Assembly: GCA_023229785.1 (NCBI GenBank)
Contig: JALNYV010000001.1
Location: 372,001 to 436,000, forward strand
DNA from: Candidatus Dojkabacteria bacterium
Lineage (GTDB): Bacteria; Patescibacteria; Dojkabacteria; SC72
Direction: 5' to 3'
DNA length: 64,000 nt
Below are positions 27,137-36,401 of this stretch, piece by piece. The notes beneath the pieces were generated by a model. The model was not told the DNA's origin and did no database searches. It was given only the letters and a program-made list of their open reading frames with translations. Position 1 is the first letter of the stretch; the number at the start of each line of letters is the position of its first letter. A program made the translations under genes and the position numbers.

Positions 27137-28681
27137 TTACTTTATAATTTTATAGCAGTAAAGAGTATCTCCTAAAACTGCTTCAATAGGAGTTCCAAGT
27201 ATTACCCCACACTCAACTCCAACTTCAGCCTGAGTGATTGTATCTTTTAAATGTCTTAATGATTCAATCTTTCCTTCTCCAATTATGTCGTCCCCCCTAA
27301 CGATATATATCTTACATCCCTTCTTAATTACTCCCTTCATTACTCGGCATCCTATTACTTGTGATCCATTTGAAAGAGTAAATATTTGTTTCACTTCTCC
27401 ACTCCCGATTTCTTCTTCGCTCTCTCCAGGATTTGCAAGTAGTTCTATTGCTGCCACAACCTCGTCTGTTAACTTATAAATAAGGTCATAACTTCTAACC
27501 AATATCTTGCTCTTTCTTGAGAGCTCTTCAACACCATTGTCCATTTTTGTTTCAAATCCTAATACTATTGATTTTGTTAATTTTGCCATTTGTGCATCGG
27601 CAAGAGATATATCTCCGACACCATCAGCAGTGATATTTACAGTAAATCCCTCTACTTCAATTTTCCCTAGAGCTTTTCTAAGTGCTTCTAGTGCTCCTTG
27701 GCTTGAAGCTTTTACAATTACATTAAGTACTTTCTTGTCTTCTGTTTTAACGCCTCCAAAAAGCATTGACAAATCAAGAGGTTTTTCCTCTTCAATTGCT
27801 CTTTCTTCTTCTTTAACCTGAACAAAGACCTTTTTAACTAGCTTCTCATCTTTTGCCTTAAATGCAAACACCTCACTTCCAAGGGCTACAAGTACTGAAA
27901 GACCTAAGATCTTTCCTCCGTAGCCGGTGTCTAAAGATTCTAAATTACTTCCCTCTTCAGTAATGATTCCTTTAATTTTTTCAACCATAACCTTCTCCCT
28001 ATCTGTATACCCAATCCAATCTCCAACAGTTAATTTTCCATTTGTAACAACAACCGTTGAAACATTACCCCTACTTTTCTCCTTTATTGATTCAAGGACA
28101 AACCCTTTTGCAAATACTCCTTCAGGAAGAGTCCCTCTATCTTCTAGCCCTTCAACTTCTGCAACAAGAGATATTGTTTCTAAAAGTAGGTCAATTCCTT
28201 CTCCTGTTTTTCCGGAGACTAGTACCACTGGTGTATTACCGCCTAAGCCCTCAAGAAGAATTCCTTTGTCATTTACCTCTCTTTTTACTTTTTTAATATC
28301 GAGATTAGGTAGGTCAATTTTATTTATTACGACTATTGGCTTGGCCTTTGATTTTTTTATTATCTCAATACTCTCTTCTGTCTGAGGCTTAACTCCATCA
28401 TTTGCAGCAACAATTAAAAGAACGATATCAGCAATACTCCCACCTCTTGTTCTCATCAAATCAAATGCCTCGTGTCCTGGAGTATCTACAAATGTGATCT
28501 TTTTTCCCTTAACATCAATTGTAAATGCTGAAATCTTTTGTGTTATTCCACCTACTTCTCCAGATTGCACATGAGCATGTCTTATGAAGTCTAAAATGGT
28601 AGTTTTACCATGGTCTACGTGGCCTAAAATTGAGACTATCGGTACTCTATTTTCTATTTTACTTTCTACCTTTTTCCTCAT
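27137..28681 (-). CDS. infB: Translation initiation factor IF-2, short form
   Basis: 514 residues from ATG 28681; TTG 28690 would add three codons. It begins only 18 residues before the P-loop GHVDHGKTT, so the long N-terminal region of most IF-2 proteins is missing. DTPGH, NKID (intact base-recognition motif) and SGKTG (usually SAKTG) follow, then domains II-IV with the C-terminal fMet-tRNA-binding part. Its N-terminus overlaps the end of ylxR by 23 bases. IF-2 places initiator tRNA on the 30S subunit and promotes subunit joining. Confidence 0.95.
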   Translation of the reverse strand: MRKKVESKIENRVPIVSILGHVDHGKTTILDFIRHAHVQSGEVGGITQKISAFTIDVKGKKITFVDTPGHEAFDLMRTRGGSIADIVLLIVAANDGVKPQTEESIEIIKKSKAKPIVVINKIDLPNLDIKKVKREVNDKGILLEGLGGNTPVVLVSGKTGEGIDLLLETISLVAEVEGLEDRGTLPEGVFAKGFVLESIKEKSRGNVSTVVVTNGKLTVGDWIGYTDREKVMVEKIKGIITEEGSNLESLDTGYGGKILGLSVLVALGSEVFAFKAKDEKLVKKVFVQVKEEERAIEEEKPLDLSMLFGGVKTEDKKVLNVIVKASSQGALEALRKALGKIEVEGFTVNITADGVGDISLADAQMAKLTKSIVLGFETKMDNGVEELSRKSKILVRSYDLIYKLTDEVVAAIELLANPGESEEEIGSGEVKQIFTLSNGSQVIGCRVMKGVIKKGCKIYIVRGDDIIGEGKIESLRHLKDTITQAEVGVECGVILGTPIEAVLGDTLYCYKIIK

Positions 28682-29039
28682 TTTTTCCAACTATTTTACT
28701 TAATTGTTCACTACTTATCCTTACAACTCTCTTTTCTGTATGCTTTTCTAAAACAACTTCAGAAAACTCTTTTTTAAGTCTCTCAGCATCTTTTGGGTCT
28801 AATTGTACACCAAATGCTCTCTGAATGGTCTTTCTTTGTAGAGCTTGCTGCCAAACTTCTTCACTTGGCTTAATGTTTAAGCCTCTTCCTCGTAACTTTC
28901 CGCTATTGTCTACCTTAACTTCTTTTTTATCTTTTAAATATACAATTCTAACAAGCTCATTTTTTGGTAGCTTTTCACGCGTAACTGCACACATTCTCAT
29001 AGCTATATGCTTTACTTTCTCGCTACTTTGTTTTTTCAT
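28659..29039 (-). CDS. ylxR: YlxR-family RNA-binding protein
   Basis: 126 residues. The N-terminal YlxR (DUF448) fold is shown by RMCAVTREKLPKNELVRIV and the RGRGLNIKPSEEVWQQAL strand-helix. The C-terminal 45 residues are charged and extend beyond the usual 90. YlxR is encoded between nusA and infB in many bacteria, as here, and overlaps both neighbours (17 and 23 bases). Reported roles in other bacteria include RNA binding and RNase P modulation. Confidence 0.9.
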   Translation of the reverse strand: MKKQSSEKVKHIAMRMCAVTREKLPKNELVRIVYLKDKKEVKVDNSGKLRGRGLNIKPSEEVWQQALQRKTIQRAFGVQLDPKDAERLKKEFSEVVLEKHTEKRVVRISSEQLSKIVGKNEEKGRK

Positions 29040-30261
29040 CTTTAACTTCCTTAGGTTTTGAAGTTATTCTCTTCTTTGATTCCTTTTTTGGTTTCTCTTC
29101 TGGTTCCTCTTTTTTATCTCCCACAACCAAAGATTTCTCTTCTTCAACTACTAGTGCTGTTTCAGACACCTTAACTTCTACCTTTGGCTCTGGTTTTTTT
29201 GCTGTTCCATCTGGGCCTACAATATCTATCTTCATGTTTGTCAATTTCCATGCTAGTCTTACATTTTGTCCATCTCTTCCAATTGCAAGTGAGAGTTGAT
29301 CTTCTGCTACAACAACCGTTGCAACTCCATTTTTAATTTTCACACTCTCAACCTTTGCTGGAGAAAGAGCATGGGCAATGAATTCCTCAATATTGTCGCT
29401 ATACTCTATGATATCAATCTTTTCTTCACCTAATTCACTCATTACATTTGCAATCCTCATTCCTCTTTGACCTACACAACTTCCAATTGGGTCAACTCCT
29501 TCTTGATGGGAAATCACAGCCATCTTGCTTCTACTTCCTGCTTCTCTTGCAACTGCCTTTACTTCAACAACTCCACTTTCAATTTCAGGAACTTCCATCT
29601 TGAAAAGGGCAATTAGGAAATCACTACTTGATCTACTTACAACCAATTCTTTGCCTCTGATACTGTCAACAATATCTTTTAGTATTACCTTATATCTCTC
29701 TCCAATTCTGTAGAATTCATTAGGGATCTGTTCTTCTGTTGGCATTACAGCAACAGCCTTCCCTATCTCAAACACAGCACTACCTCTTTGCATTCTCTGC
29801 ATTAAAGCATTGAATACCTCTCCTGTTTTCCCACTAAACTCTGCAAGTATTGCGTCTTTTTCACTCTCTCTAATTTTTTGAAGTACTACTTGTTTTGCAG
29901 TTTGTGCTGCAATTCTTCCAAATTCATCACTAGGTAACTCTATTTCTACAACATCTCCAACTTTTAAGTCTTTTTGTATCAGTTTTGCATCAACAAGAGA
30001 TATTTCTCTCTGGCTATCTTTGACTGTTTTAACAACTGTTTTTCTTGCAATTATTCTAAATGATCCATTCTCTGGATTCATCTCAACTGTTAAATTCTCT
30101 TCTTTTGGGTTCTCTAAATCGACTTCACTCTCATTAAAATATTCTCTTTTATATGCAACTAAAATTGCTTCTTTCAAAGCATCAAATATTTTAGATGCTT
30201 CAATTCCCCTTTCATTTGCTATTTGGTTTATTGCTGCTGAAAAGTCTGTAAGGATTGCCAT
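29023..30261 (-). CDS. nusA: Transcription termination/antitermination factor NusA
   Basis: 412 residues. Order: N-terminal RNA-polymerase-binding domain (1-130), S1 (about 135-200), KH1 (with VDPIGSCVGQRGMRIANV) and KH2 (with LSLAIGRDGQNVRLAWKL), then a Lys/Glu-rich tail of about 65 residues in place of the acidic repeats of E. coli. It binds polymerase and nascent RNA to control pausing and termination. It heads the nusA-ylxR-infB operon and lies just after a perfect terminator hairpin. Confidence 0.96.
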   Translation of the reverse strand: MAILTDFSAAINQIANERGIEASKIFDALKEAILVAYKREYFNESEVDLENPKEENLTVEMNPENGSFRIIARKTVVKTVKDSQREISLVDAKLIQKDLKVGDVVEIELPSDEFGRIAAQTAKQVVLQKIRESEKDAILAEFSGKTGEVFNALMQRMQRGSAVFEIGKAVAVMPTEEQIPNEFYRIGERYKVILKDIVDSIRGKELVVSRSSSDFLIALFKMEVPEIESGVVEVKAVAREAGSRSKMAVISHQEGVDPIGSCVGQRGMRIANVMSELGEEKIDIIEYSDNIEEFIAHALSPAKVESVKIKNGVATVVVAEDQLSLAIGRDGQNVRLAWKLTNMKIDIVGPDGTAKKPEPKVEVKVSETALVVEEEKSLVVGDKKEEPEEKPKKESKKRITSKPKEVKDEKTK

Positions 30262-30295
30262 AATATATGTTAATTATTAATTTAAATTTTAAAGT

Positions 30296-30324
30296 AAAAA
30301 AAAGGTGAGTTTTTATACTCACCT
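30296..30324 (-). terminator. Intrinsic terminator before nusA
   Basis: On the minus strand an 8-bp perfect stem (AGGTGAGT 30317-30324 with ACTCACCT 30303-30310) and a 6-base loop are followed at once by seven T (30296-30302). This is the clearest Rho-independent terminator in the window. It ends the dnaJ-(ATP-grasp)-(PIG-L) transcript and sits 35 bp upstream of the nusA start. Confidence 0.88.
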
Positions 30325-30328
30325 CCAC

Positions 30329-30334
30329 ATTATA
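30329..30334 (-). promoter_or_regulatory. -10 box abutting the terminator upstream of nusA
   Basis: A perfect TATAAT on the minus strand ends 5 bp before the terminator stem. A transcript would start about 7 bp on, inside the first arm of the hairpin, giving a nusA mRNA with the hairpin at or near its 5' end. No good -35 was found. Confidence 0.4.
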
Positions 30335-30402
30335 CTTTCATTTGCAATATATCAGATATTATTAGAAATGTAAACGAGAGTATATTTTACCCAGATATTA
30401 AC

Positions 30403-31077
30403 CTATACGCTCATTCTCCCAACAATTAGAGGCTCAGCATATAAATCATCTACCTGACATTCTTTTTCCTTTGCAAGTCTTGCGACTGCTTGATGATGTA
30501 GAAATTTATATAACCAATACTTACCTGAGCATTGCGTAAATGCAATATTTATTCTTCCGCTAGTTATCTGTGATTTATGCAAACTTATTGCATACAATTT
30601 ATCACTCATTAATTTTGTATTCCCATAAAAACATAAATTTGGCTCAAATTTACTCGACTTCATACATTGATAGTATATTAAATTGGAAACTGACCTCCCC
30701 GCAACTTCAGTCTCCGTAGAAGTAACAATGTGGTCTATATGATTATCAATCATCCATGGTGTAAAAATCATGTCAGGACAAATTGCCTTTACTACTTCTT
30801 CTATTCTATTCTTAATTTCATTTCTATATTTATCAAAGAGCGTGTTTGCAAATGAATTTACGAAAACCTCCTTAATACCTAAAAAACCAGCCGACTCTCT
30901 TGCTTCTTGCTCTCGAATATTTGAATCTCCTGCTAACTCCCCACGACTTAGCAATAATTCATACACTTCTACGCCATTTTCGGCCATTTTTTTAATTAAC
31001 ATTCCAATTCCTATTTCAATATCGTCAGGATGAGGACTAATTACCAAAACTTTTTTAGCAGATAACAAATTAAGCAT
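30403..31077 (-). CDS. PIG-L/LmbE-family deacetylase
   Basis: 224 residues. The zinc site is complete: HPDD at 16-19 and HIDH near residue 116. The family removes acetyl groups from N-acetylglucosamine-linked substrates (MshB, BshB, GPI precursors). It overlaps the upstream ATP-grasp gene by 8 bases, suggesting one pathway that deacetylates an amino sugar and then or beforehand ligates a carboxylate. The substrate cannot be told from sequence. Confidence 0.88.
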   Translation of the reverse strand: MLNLLSAKKVLVISPHPDDIEIGIGMLIKKMAENGVEVYELLLSRGELAGDSNIREQEARESAGFLGIKEVFVNSFANTLFDKYRNEIKNRIEEVVKAICPDMIFTPWMIDNHIDHIVTSTETEVAGRSVSNLIYYQCMKSSKFEPNLCFYGNTKLMSDKLYAISLHKSQITSGRINIAFTQCSGKYWLYKFLHHQAVARLAKEKECQVDDLYAEPLIVGRMSV

Positions 31078-31996
31078 TTTCAGTATTATTTAAATTAAGT
31101 TTTACTTGGTCAGCATATATTGCATAGGAGCCATTCTTTACCTCTCCTAAGTATTTTTTATCCTTAGTAATTAAGTATGAGACGATATCACATCCCGCAA
31201 GAGAACTACATATACAATTCCCTCCCATTCTTCCATTAATTTCATTAATAACAAAATTATTGGGGGAAACTTCAAATACTTCAATATTAAAAATCTTCTT
31301 TATTTGTAAAAGTTTTTGCACTTTTTTACTAAACTCTATTAGTGCATTATTTTGGATAGTCTCCACTCTATATGTTTTCCCAAGCGTTTTTCTTGTAACT
31401 ACAGTTATAACTTCATTGTTTTCTGCAAGGACATCTGCTCCCCAATGAGGTCCCTCTAGAAACTCTTGAATAATATAGTTTTGCAAACTTTCATTGAGAA
31501 AAGATTTTAGTCCCTCTAATTCACTCTGCATTTTCACAACAAAATTGTTCTTACCTCCCGATCCAATTCTAGGCTTAACATACATTGGGTACCTCCCACT
31601 ATCTTGGTATTCATTTAACATAAATGTCTGAGGAACTGGAATTCCCAAATCTTTACATCTCAAGTAAAACTTATATTTATCTCTACACAATATTGCGGAA
31701 TCTAAATCCACCCCGAAGTTTGCATTTACCTTCTTTAAATTTTCAAACCCGTTCTCAAAAAGTGGAAAAATATAATCTATCTGATATTTATCAACAATAT
31801 TTTGAATAACTCTTGGATACTCTTTTGACGTTGCAATAGGGGTAACTATTCCAACATCAGCCAAACACAAACTTGGAGAATATTTGTTCATGTCACAAGC
31901 AATAGTAAACTTGACTCCAGGCACTTGCTTTACCCACTTTATATAATTGTATGTAATATCACTTCCTGAATCTAAAAAAAGGATATTTTTATACAT
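31070..31996 (-). CDS. ATP-grasp ligase-like protein
   Basis: 308 residues with the CarB/ATP-grasp layout: an N-terminal Rossmann part, DSAILCRDKYKFYLRCKDLGIPVP hinge (about 95-118), YVKPRIGSGGKN (ATP-binding Lys and Gly loop), QEFLEGPHWGADV, and NEINGRMGGN with the Mg-binding Glu/Asn. Such enzymes join a carboxylate to an amine or thiol through an acyl-phosphate. Paired with the PIG-L deacetylase and following dnaJ by 15 bp. Confidence 0.85.
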   Translation of the reverse strand: MYKNILFLDSGSDITYNYIKWVKQVPGVKFTIACDMNKYSPSLCLADVGIVTPIATSKEYPRVIQNIVDKYQIDYIFPLFENGFENLKKVNANFGVDLDSAILCRDKYKFYLRCKDLGIPVPQTFMLNEYQDSGRYPMYVKPRIGSGGKNNFVVKMQSELEGLKSFLNESLQNYIIQEFLEGPHWGADVLAENNEVITVVTRKTLGKTYRVETIQNNALIEFSKKVQKLLQIKKIFNIEVFEVSPNNFVINEINGRMGGNCICSSLAGCDIVSYLITKDKKYLGEVKNGSYAIYADQVKLNLNNTENA

Positions 31997-32011
31997 ATTC
32001 AGATATCATCA

Positions 32012-33091
32012 CTAGTTATTTAATTCTTCCCAAAGTTTTTTCTCGTTTTTTGTTAATTTCTTTGGGATATCTACTACTACTTTTACATAATGGTCTCCAT
32101 TTTCATCGTATTTACCCAGTATTGGAGCCCCTTTTTGCTTAATTCTAAATATTGTTTCGCTCTGTGTTCCATTTGGAATTTTCAGCTTTACATTTCCATG
32201 AACAGTTGCTACAGATACTGTTCCCCCAAGTACAGCAGTATATACAGGAATATTTTCTGTCGAATATATGTCATTTTCTCTTCTTTCAAAGTCCCTATGT
32301 GGTTCTACCTCGAGTTCAATATACAAGTCTCCAGTACTTCCTTTGTTTGAGTAGTTCCCACTCTCCCTGAATCTAAGTACCATTCCATCGTAGGCTCCCT
32401 TTGGAATCTTAATTTTTACAGGAACCTTCTCTTGAATTATTCCCGTTCCACCACACACCTTACACTCTTTCTCAGGTATTTTCCCCGTCCCATGGCAAGT
32501 ATCACATTCTGTAACAAACGCCATTCTTCCTAATATACTCTGTTGGACTTTTTGAACTCTTCCTTGTCCCTTACATGTCGAACAAGTCTTTACCTTTTTA
32601 TTTTCACTTCCTGTTCCCTCGCAATGACTACATGCGACCTCTCTATCTACCTTAATATCATAATCTCCACCCTTCATTGATTCCATAAATGACAACCTTA
32701 TCTTGTATCTCAAATCGTAGCTTTTCTCACTCCTACCTCTTCCTCCAGAAAAACCAAAATTACTAAATCCAGAATCACCTCCAAAAAATGATGAAAATAT
32801 ATCTCCCATATCAAATGGAGCTCCACCTTGGCTGAAACCAGAGTACCCTTCACTTCCAGGATTAAACCCTTCTGTTGCTGCATGCCCATACTGATCATAT
32901 GCACTTCTTTTTGAAGTGTCTGAAAGCACCTCGTAGGCCTCTTGCACCTCTCTGAACTTTGCTTCCGCCCCTGGTTCTTTATTTACATCGGGGTGATACT
33001 GTTTTGCCAATTTTCTATATGCCTTTTTTATTTCAGTCTCGGTTGCGTTCTTTGATATTCCAAGGACTTCATAAAAATCTCTTTTTTCCAT
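32012..33091 (-). CDS. dnaJ: Chaperone protein DnaJ
   Basis: 359 residues. J domain with HPD at 33-35, a Gly/Phe/Ser-rich linker (about 72-120), four CxxCxGxG repeats ([32 protein letters not shown]) binding two zincs, and the C-terminal substrate domains. It delivers unfolded proteins to DnaK and stimulates its ATPase. dnaK and grpE are not adjacent. A TGCTAAAAT extended -10 ends 8 bp before the ATG. Confidence 0.97.
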   Translation of the reverse strand: MEKRDFYEVLGISKNATETEIKKAYRKLAKQYHPDVNKEPGAEAKFREVQEAYEVLSDTSKRSAYDQYGHAATEGFNPGSEGYSGFSQGGAPFDMGDIFSSFFGGDSGFSNFGFSGGRGRSEKSYDLRYKIRLSFMESMKGGDYDIKVDREVACSHCEGTGSENKKVKTCSTCKGQGRVQKVQQSILGRMAFVTECDTCHGTGKIPEKECKVCGGTGIIQEKVPVKIKIPKGAYDGMVLRFRESGNYSNKGSTGDLYIELEVEPHRDFERRENDIYSTENIPVYTAVLGGTVSVATVHGNVKLKIPNGTQSETIFRIKQKGAPILGKYDENGDHYVKVVVDIPKKLTKNEKKLWEELNN

Positions 33092-33098
33092 ATGGGGT

Positions 33099-33107
33099 AT
33101 TTTAGCA
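33099..33107 (-). promoter_or_regulatory. Extended -10 of dnaJ (leaderless)
   Basis: TGC followed by TAAAAT on the minus strand. The hexamer ends 8 bp before the dnaJ ATG, so the mRNA should have essentially no 5' leader. Confidence 0.6.
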
Positions 33108-33147
33108 AAGAAGGAAAGAAACTGCTAGAAGATTCTTTTCTTAATTT

Positions 33148-33176
33148 TTGCTCAATATACCAATATTTGATATAAA
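33148..33176 (+). promoter_or_regulatory. Promoter of the sortase gene (leaderless)
   Basis: TTGCTC (33148-33153), a 17-bp spacer ending TGA, and TATAAA (33171-33176). ATG 33184 starts 8 bp after the -10. The in-frame TTG at 33148 is the -35 box and cannot be the start codon. Confidence 0.7.
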
Positions 33177-33183
33177 AAGAGAT

Positions 33184-33990
33184 ATGGATAAAGGCTGGAA
33201 TGTATCGAAACAGGAAGAAAAAGGATCAAACGAGGTCAAAAGAACTCGTAAAATTATTGCATTTACCATTGGTGCGTGCGGACTATTGCTTCTTCTTTCC
33301 CAACTTATACCTGTTATTAGCTCTTTTACCTCCCAAAAGATAGATGAATTTAGAGCTACTCTACTTGCAAGCCCAATACCTGATTCACAAAAATCTTTTA
33401 TATTTGGAGCATTCGCATATTACGATCCAGGAAAAAGTTATTTCCAAAATCTCTCTAAAAGCGCAAATGATTTAGCTGTGGATTCGGAATACTCTTATGA
33501 TTTCCAGACAAAACAGAGTAAAAAGATAGTTGTAGATAAAAATTACAAAAAAGATATGCAGCTAAGTATTCCTAAATTGGGAATATCTAAAGTAAATGTC
33601 ACTCCAAACGTAGATAGTTATGATGAAAATGTTTATAAGCTTGAGCTAAAAAATGGTCTCGCCCATTTCAAAGGAACACCTCTTCCAGGAGATGGTGGTA
33701 ACTCCTTTATATACGGTCACAGTGCGGTTTTAAGCTTTTTCAATTCACACAAAGATTTGCCAGTAACAATATTTTCTAGCTTAGAAAAAATAGAAATAGG
33801 TGATGAGGTTATTGTGTTTCGAGATGGAAAGGAATTAAAATACACTGTTAGGAAAAAAAGAACTGTTAGCCCTGATGACTTCTCTGTGTTAAAAACACAA
33901 GAAAGAAAAGAAACTTTAACACTTATGACATGTTGGCCAGTGGGAGTTCCAACAAAAAGATTAATTGTATTAGCTGAAAGATATGAATAA
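33184..33990 (+). CDS. Sortase-family transpeptidase
   Basis: 268 residues from ATG 33184. A membrane helix at about 26-50 and a C-terminal sortase barrel. The catalytic triad is complete: His179 (IYGHS), Cys250 (TCWPVG) and Arg259 (PTKRLIV). Sortases cut a C-terminal sorting signal and attach the protein to the wall or to another subunit. The single N-terminal anchor and TCWP/KR pattern resemble class D/E housekeeping sortases. Its end overlaps the next gene by 8 bases. Confidence 0.9.
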   Translation: MDKGWNVSKQEEKGSNEVKRTRKIIAFTIGACGLLLLLSQLIPVISSFTSQKIDEFRATLLASPIPDSQKSFIFGAFAYYDPGKSYFQNLSKSANDLAVDSEYSYDFQTKQSKKIVVDKNYKKDMQLSIPKLGISKVNVTPNVDSYDENVYKLELKNGLAHFKGTPLPGDGGNSFIYGHSAVLSFFNSHKDLPVTIFSSLEKIEIGDEVIVFRDGKELKYTVRKKRTVSPDDFSVLKTQERKETLTLMTCWPVGVPTKRLIVLAERYE

Positions 33991-35296
33991 TAAAGGAAAG
34001 ATATTTTTAATAGGTGGGATAATCATTGGTGTTTTGATAATTGGAGTTGTACTTACAGTTATCTTTCTTAATGAAAAAAAGAAAACAACAACCCCTACTA
34101 AAACAACAATCGTATACTGGGGTCTTTGGGAACCTGAAGGTGTAATGCAACCTTTGATCGACCAATATGAAAAAGACCACACAAACATAAACATTGAATA
34201 TGTTCAGAAGTCGTTCACACAGTATGAAACTACTGTACTCACAAGAATAGCCCAACAAGCAACAGACCTAACGCCAGCTCCAGATATTGTAAGAGTTAGC
34301 AATGCATGGCTCTCAAAATATCAACCATATTTATCTCCTCTTCCTTCTTCGATAATGACACCAGCTGAATATGCTACCGAATTCTATCCTGATGCAGTAA
34401 CTAGTTTTACTGGAACAGATAATGAGATATATGCAATCCCTCTTGAGATTGATGGTCTTGCTCTTTTTTACAATAAAAAACTCCTAACTGCCGCAAAGCT
34501 TACAACCCCACCTACAGATTGGGATTCATTTATCGATGCGGCTAAAAAGCTAACTATAAAGAAGAGTGGAAAAATTACCCAGGCAGGAGTTGCACTTGGA
34601 TCATCTAAAAACATACTACATAGCGCAGATATTCTTTCGCTATTAATGCTTCAAAATGGTGTATCAATTATCAATACTCAAAATACGGTTGTTAGTTTAG
34701 ATTCAACAAGAGCAATTTCCACCTTAGATTTTTATACTAGTTTTGTTAAAACTCTTAAGACATGGTCAAATGACCTCCCTACTGATTTAGAACTCTTCTA
34801 CTCTGGAAAACTTGCAATGATGTTCGCACCAAGTTGGAGAGCCTTTGATATCATGAATGCCGCTACTAATATAGACTTTGGAATTGCACCAGTTCCACAA
34901 GTTGCAAATAATCCAGAAGTAAACTATGCAACGTATTGGGGAGATGCAGTTTCAGCAACAAGCAAAAATCAACTAGAGGCTTGGAAATTTATTGAGTGGT
35001 TATCTCAACCTGCTCAAGAAAAAGAAATGTATTCTAATGCATCAAAACTTAGAGCGTTTGGAGAACCATATTCAAGAGTGAGTTTGGCTTCCGAATTAAG
35101 TAGTGAACCGTATCTAAAAGCAATTATTGAAATGGCACCAACTATGAAATCATGGAAAATGGGAGAGCAAACATATATAGAAGAGAGTTTAAGAACAGCA
35201 ATAAATGATGTTATTGTTGGAGGAATTGATTCTACAGATGCTCTTAAAGATGCACAGGAAAGAATAAATACAAAACTGGCAGATATAGTTAAATAA
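33983..35296 (+). CDS. Extracellular solute-binding protein, sugar-ABC type, membrane-anchored
   Basis: 437 residues. A non-cleaved helix at about 7-29 replaces the usual lipobox. The body is a family 1 (maltose-type) binding protein: IVYWGLWEPEGVMQPLI, a hinge with IYAIPLEIDGLALFYNKKLL, WDSFIDAAKKL, GKLAMMFAPSW and AWKFIEWLSQPAQEKEMY. It should bind an oligosaccharide or similar solute outside the cell. No ABC permease genes lie next to it, and it is translationally coupled to the sortase. Confidence 0.85.
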   Translation: MNNKGKIFLIGGIIIGVLIIGVVLTVIFLNEKKKTTTPTKTTIVYWGLWEPEGVMQPLIDQYEKDHTNINIEYVQKSFTQYETTVLTRIAQQATDLTPAPDIVRVSNAWLSKYQPYLSPLPSSIMTPAEYATEFYPDAVTSFTGTDNEIYAIPLEIDGLALFYNKKLLTAAKLTTPPTDWDSFIDAAKKLTIKKSGKITQAGVALGSSKNILHSADILSLLMLQNGVSIINTQNTVVSLDSTRAISTLDFYTSFVKTLKTWSNDLPTDLELFYSGKLAMMFAPSWRAFDIMNAATNIDFGIAPVPQVANNPEVNYATYWGDAVSATSKNQLEAWKFIEWLSQPAQEKEMYSNASKLRAFGEPYSRVSLASELSSEPYLKAIIEMAPTMKSWKMGEQTYIEESLRTAINDVIVGGIDSTDALKDAQERINTKLADIVK

Positions 35297-35323
35297 TTTC
35301 AATATAACTTGGAGACCCCAATG

Positions 35324-36310
<987 letters not shown>

Positions 36311-36323
36311 TTATCGTTTTTGT

Positions 36324-36352
36324 ATTGTATAGGATATAAATGAGTGAGTAAA
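36324..36352 (-). promoter_or_regulatory. Promoter of gmd
   Basis: TTTACT (36347-36352), a 17-bp spacer and TACAAT (36324-36329). The transcript would start near 36317, leaving a leader of about 22 nt with no SD. Confidence 0.5.
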
Positions 36353-36365
36353 TAACTATATATAT

Positions 36366-36395
36366 TTGCAAGTGCTAAGAATAGTATTGTATATT
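36366..36395 (+). promoter_or_regulatory. Promoter of the 691-residue surface protein gene (leaderless)
   Basis: TTGCAA (36366-36371), an 18-bp spacer and TATATT (36390-36395), with the ATG at 36402 beginning 7 bp after the -10. It lies back to back with the gmd promoter in a 106-bp gap. Confidence 0.6.
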
Positions 36396-36401
36396 GGATA
36401 A

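Noticed and set aside
33148..33183. TTG start extending the sortase gene by 12 codons
   Set aside because: The TTG is the -35 box of a promoter whose -10 ends 8 bp before ATG 33184; the same holds for TTG 9202.
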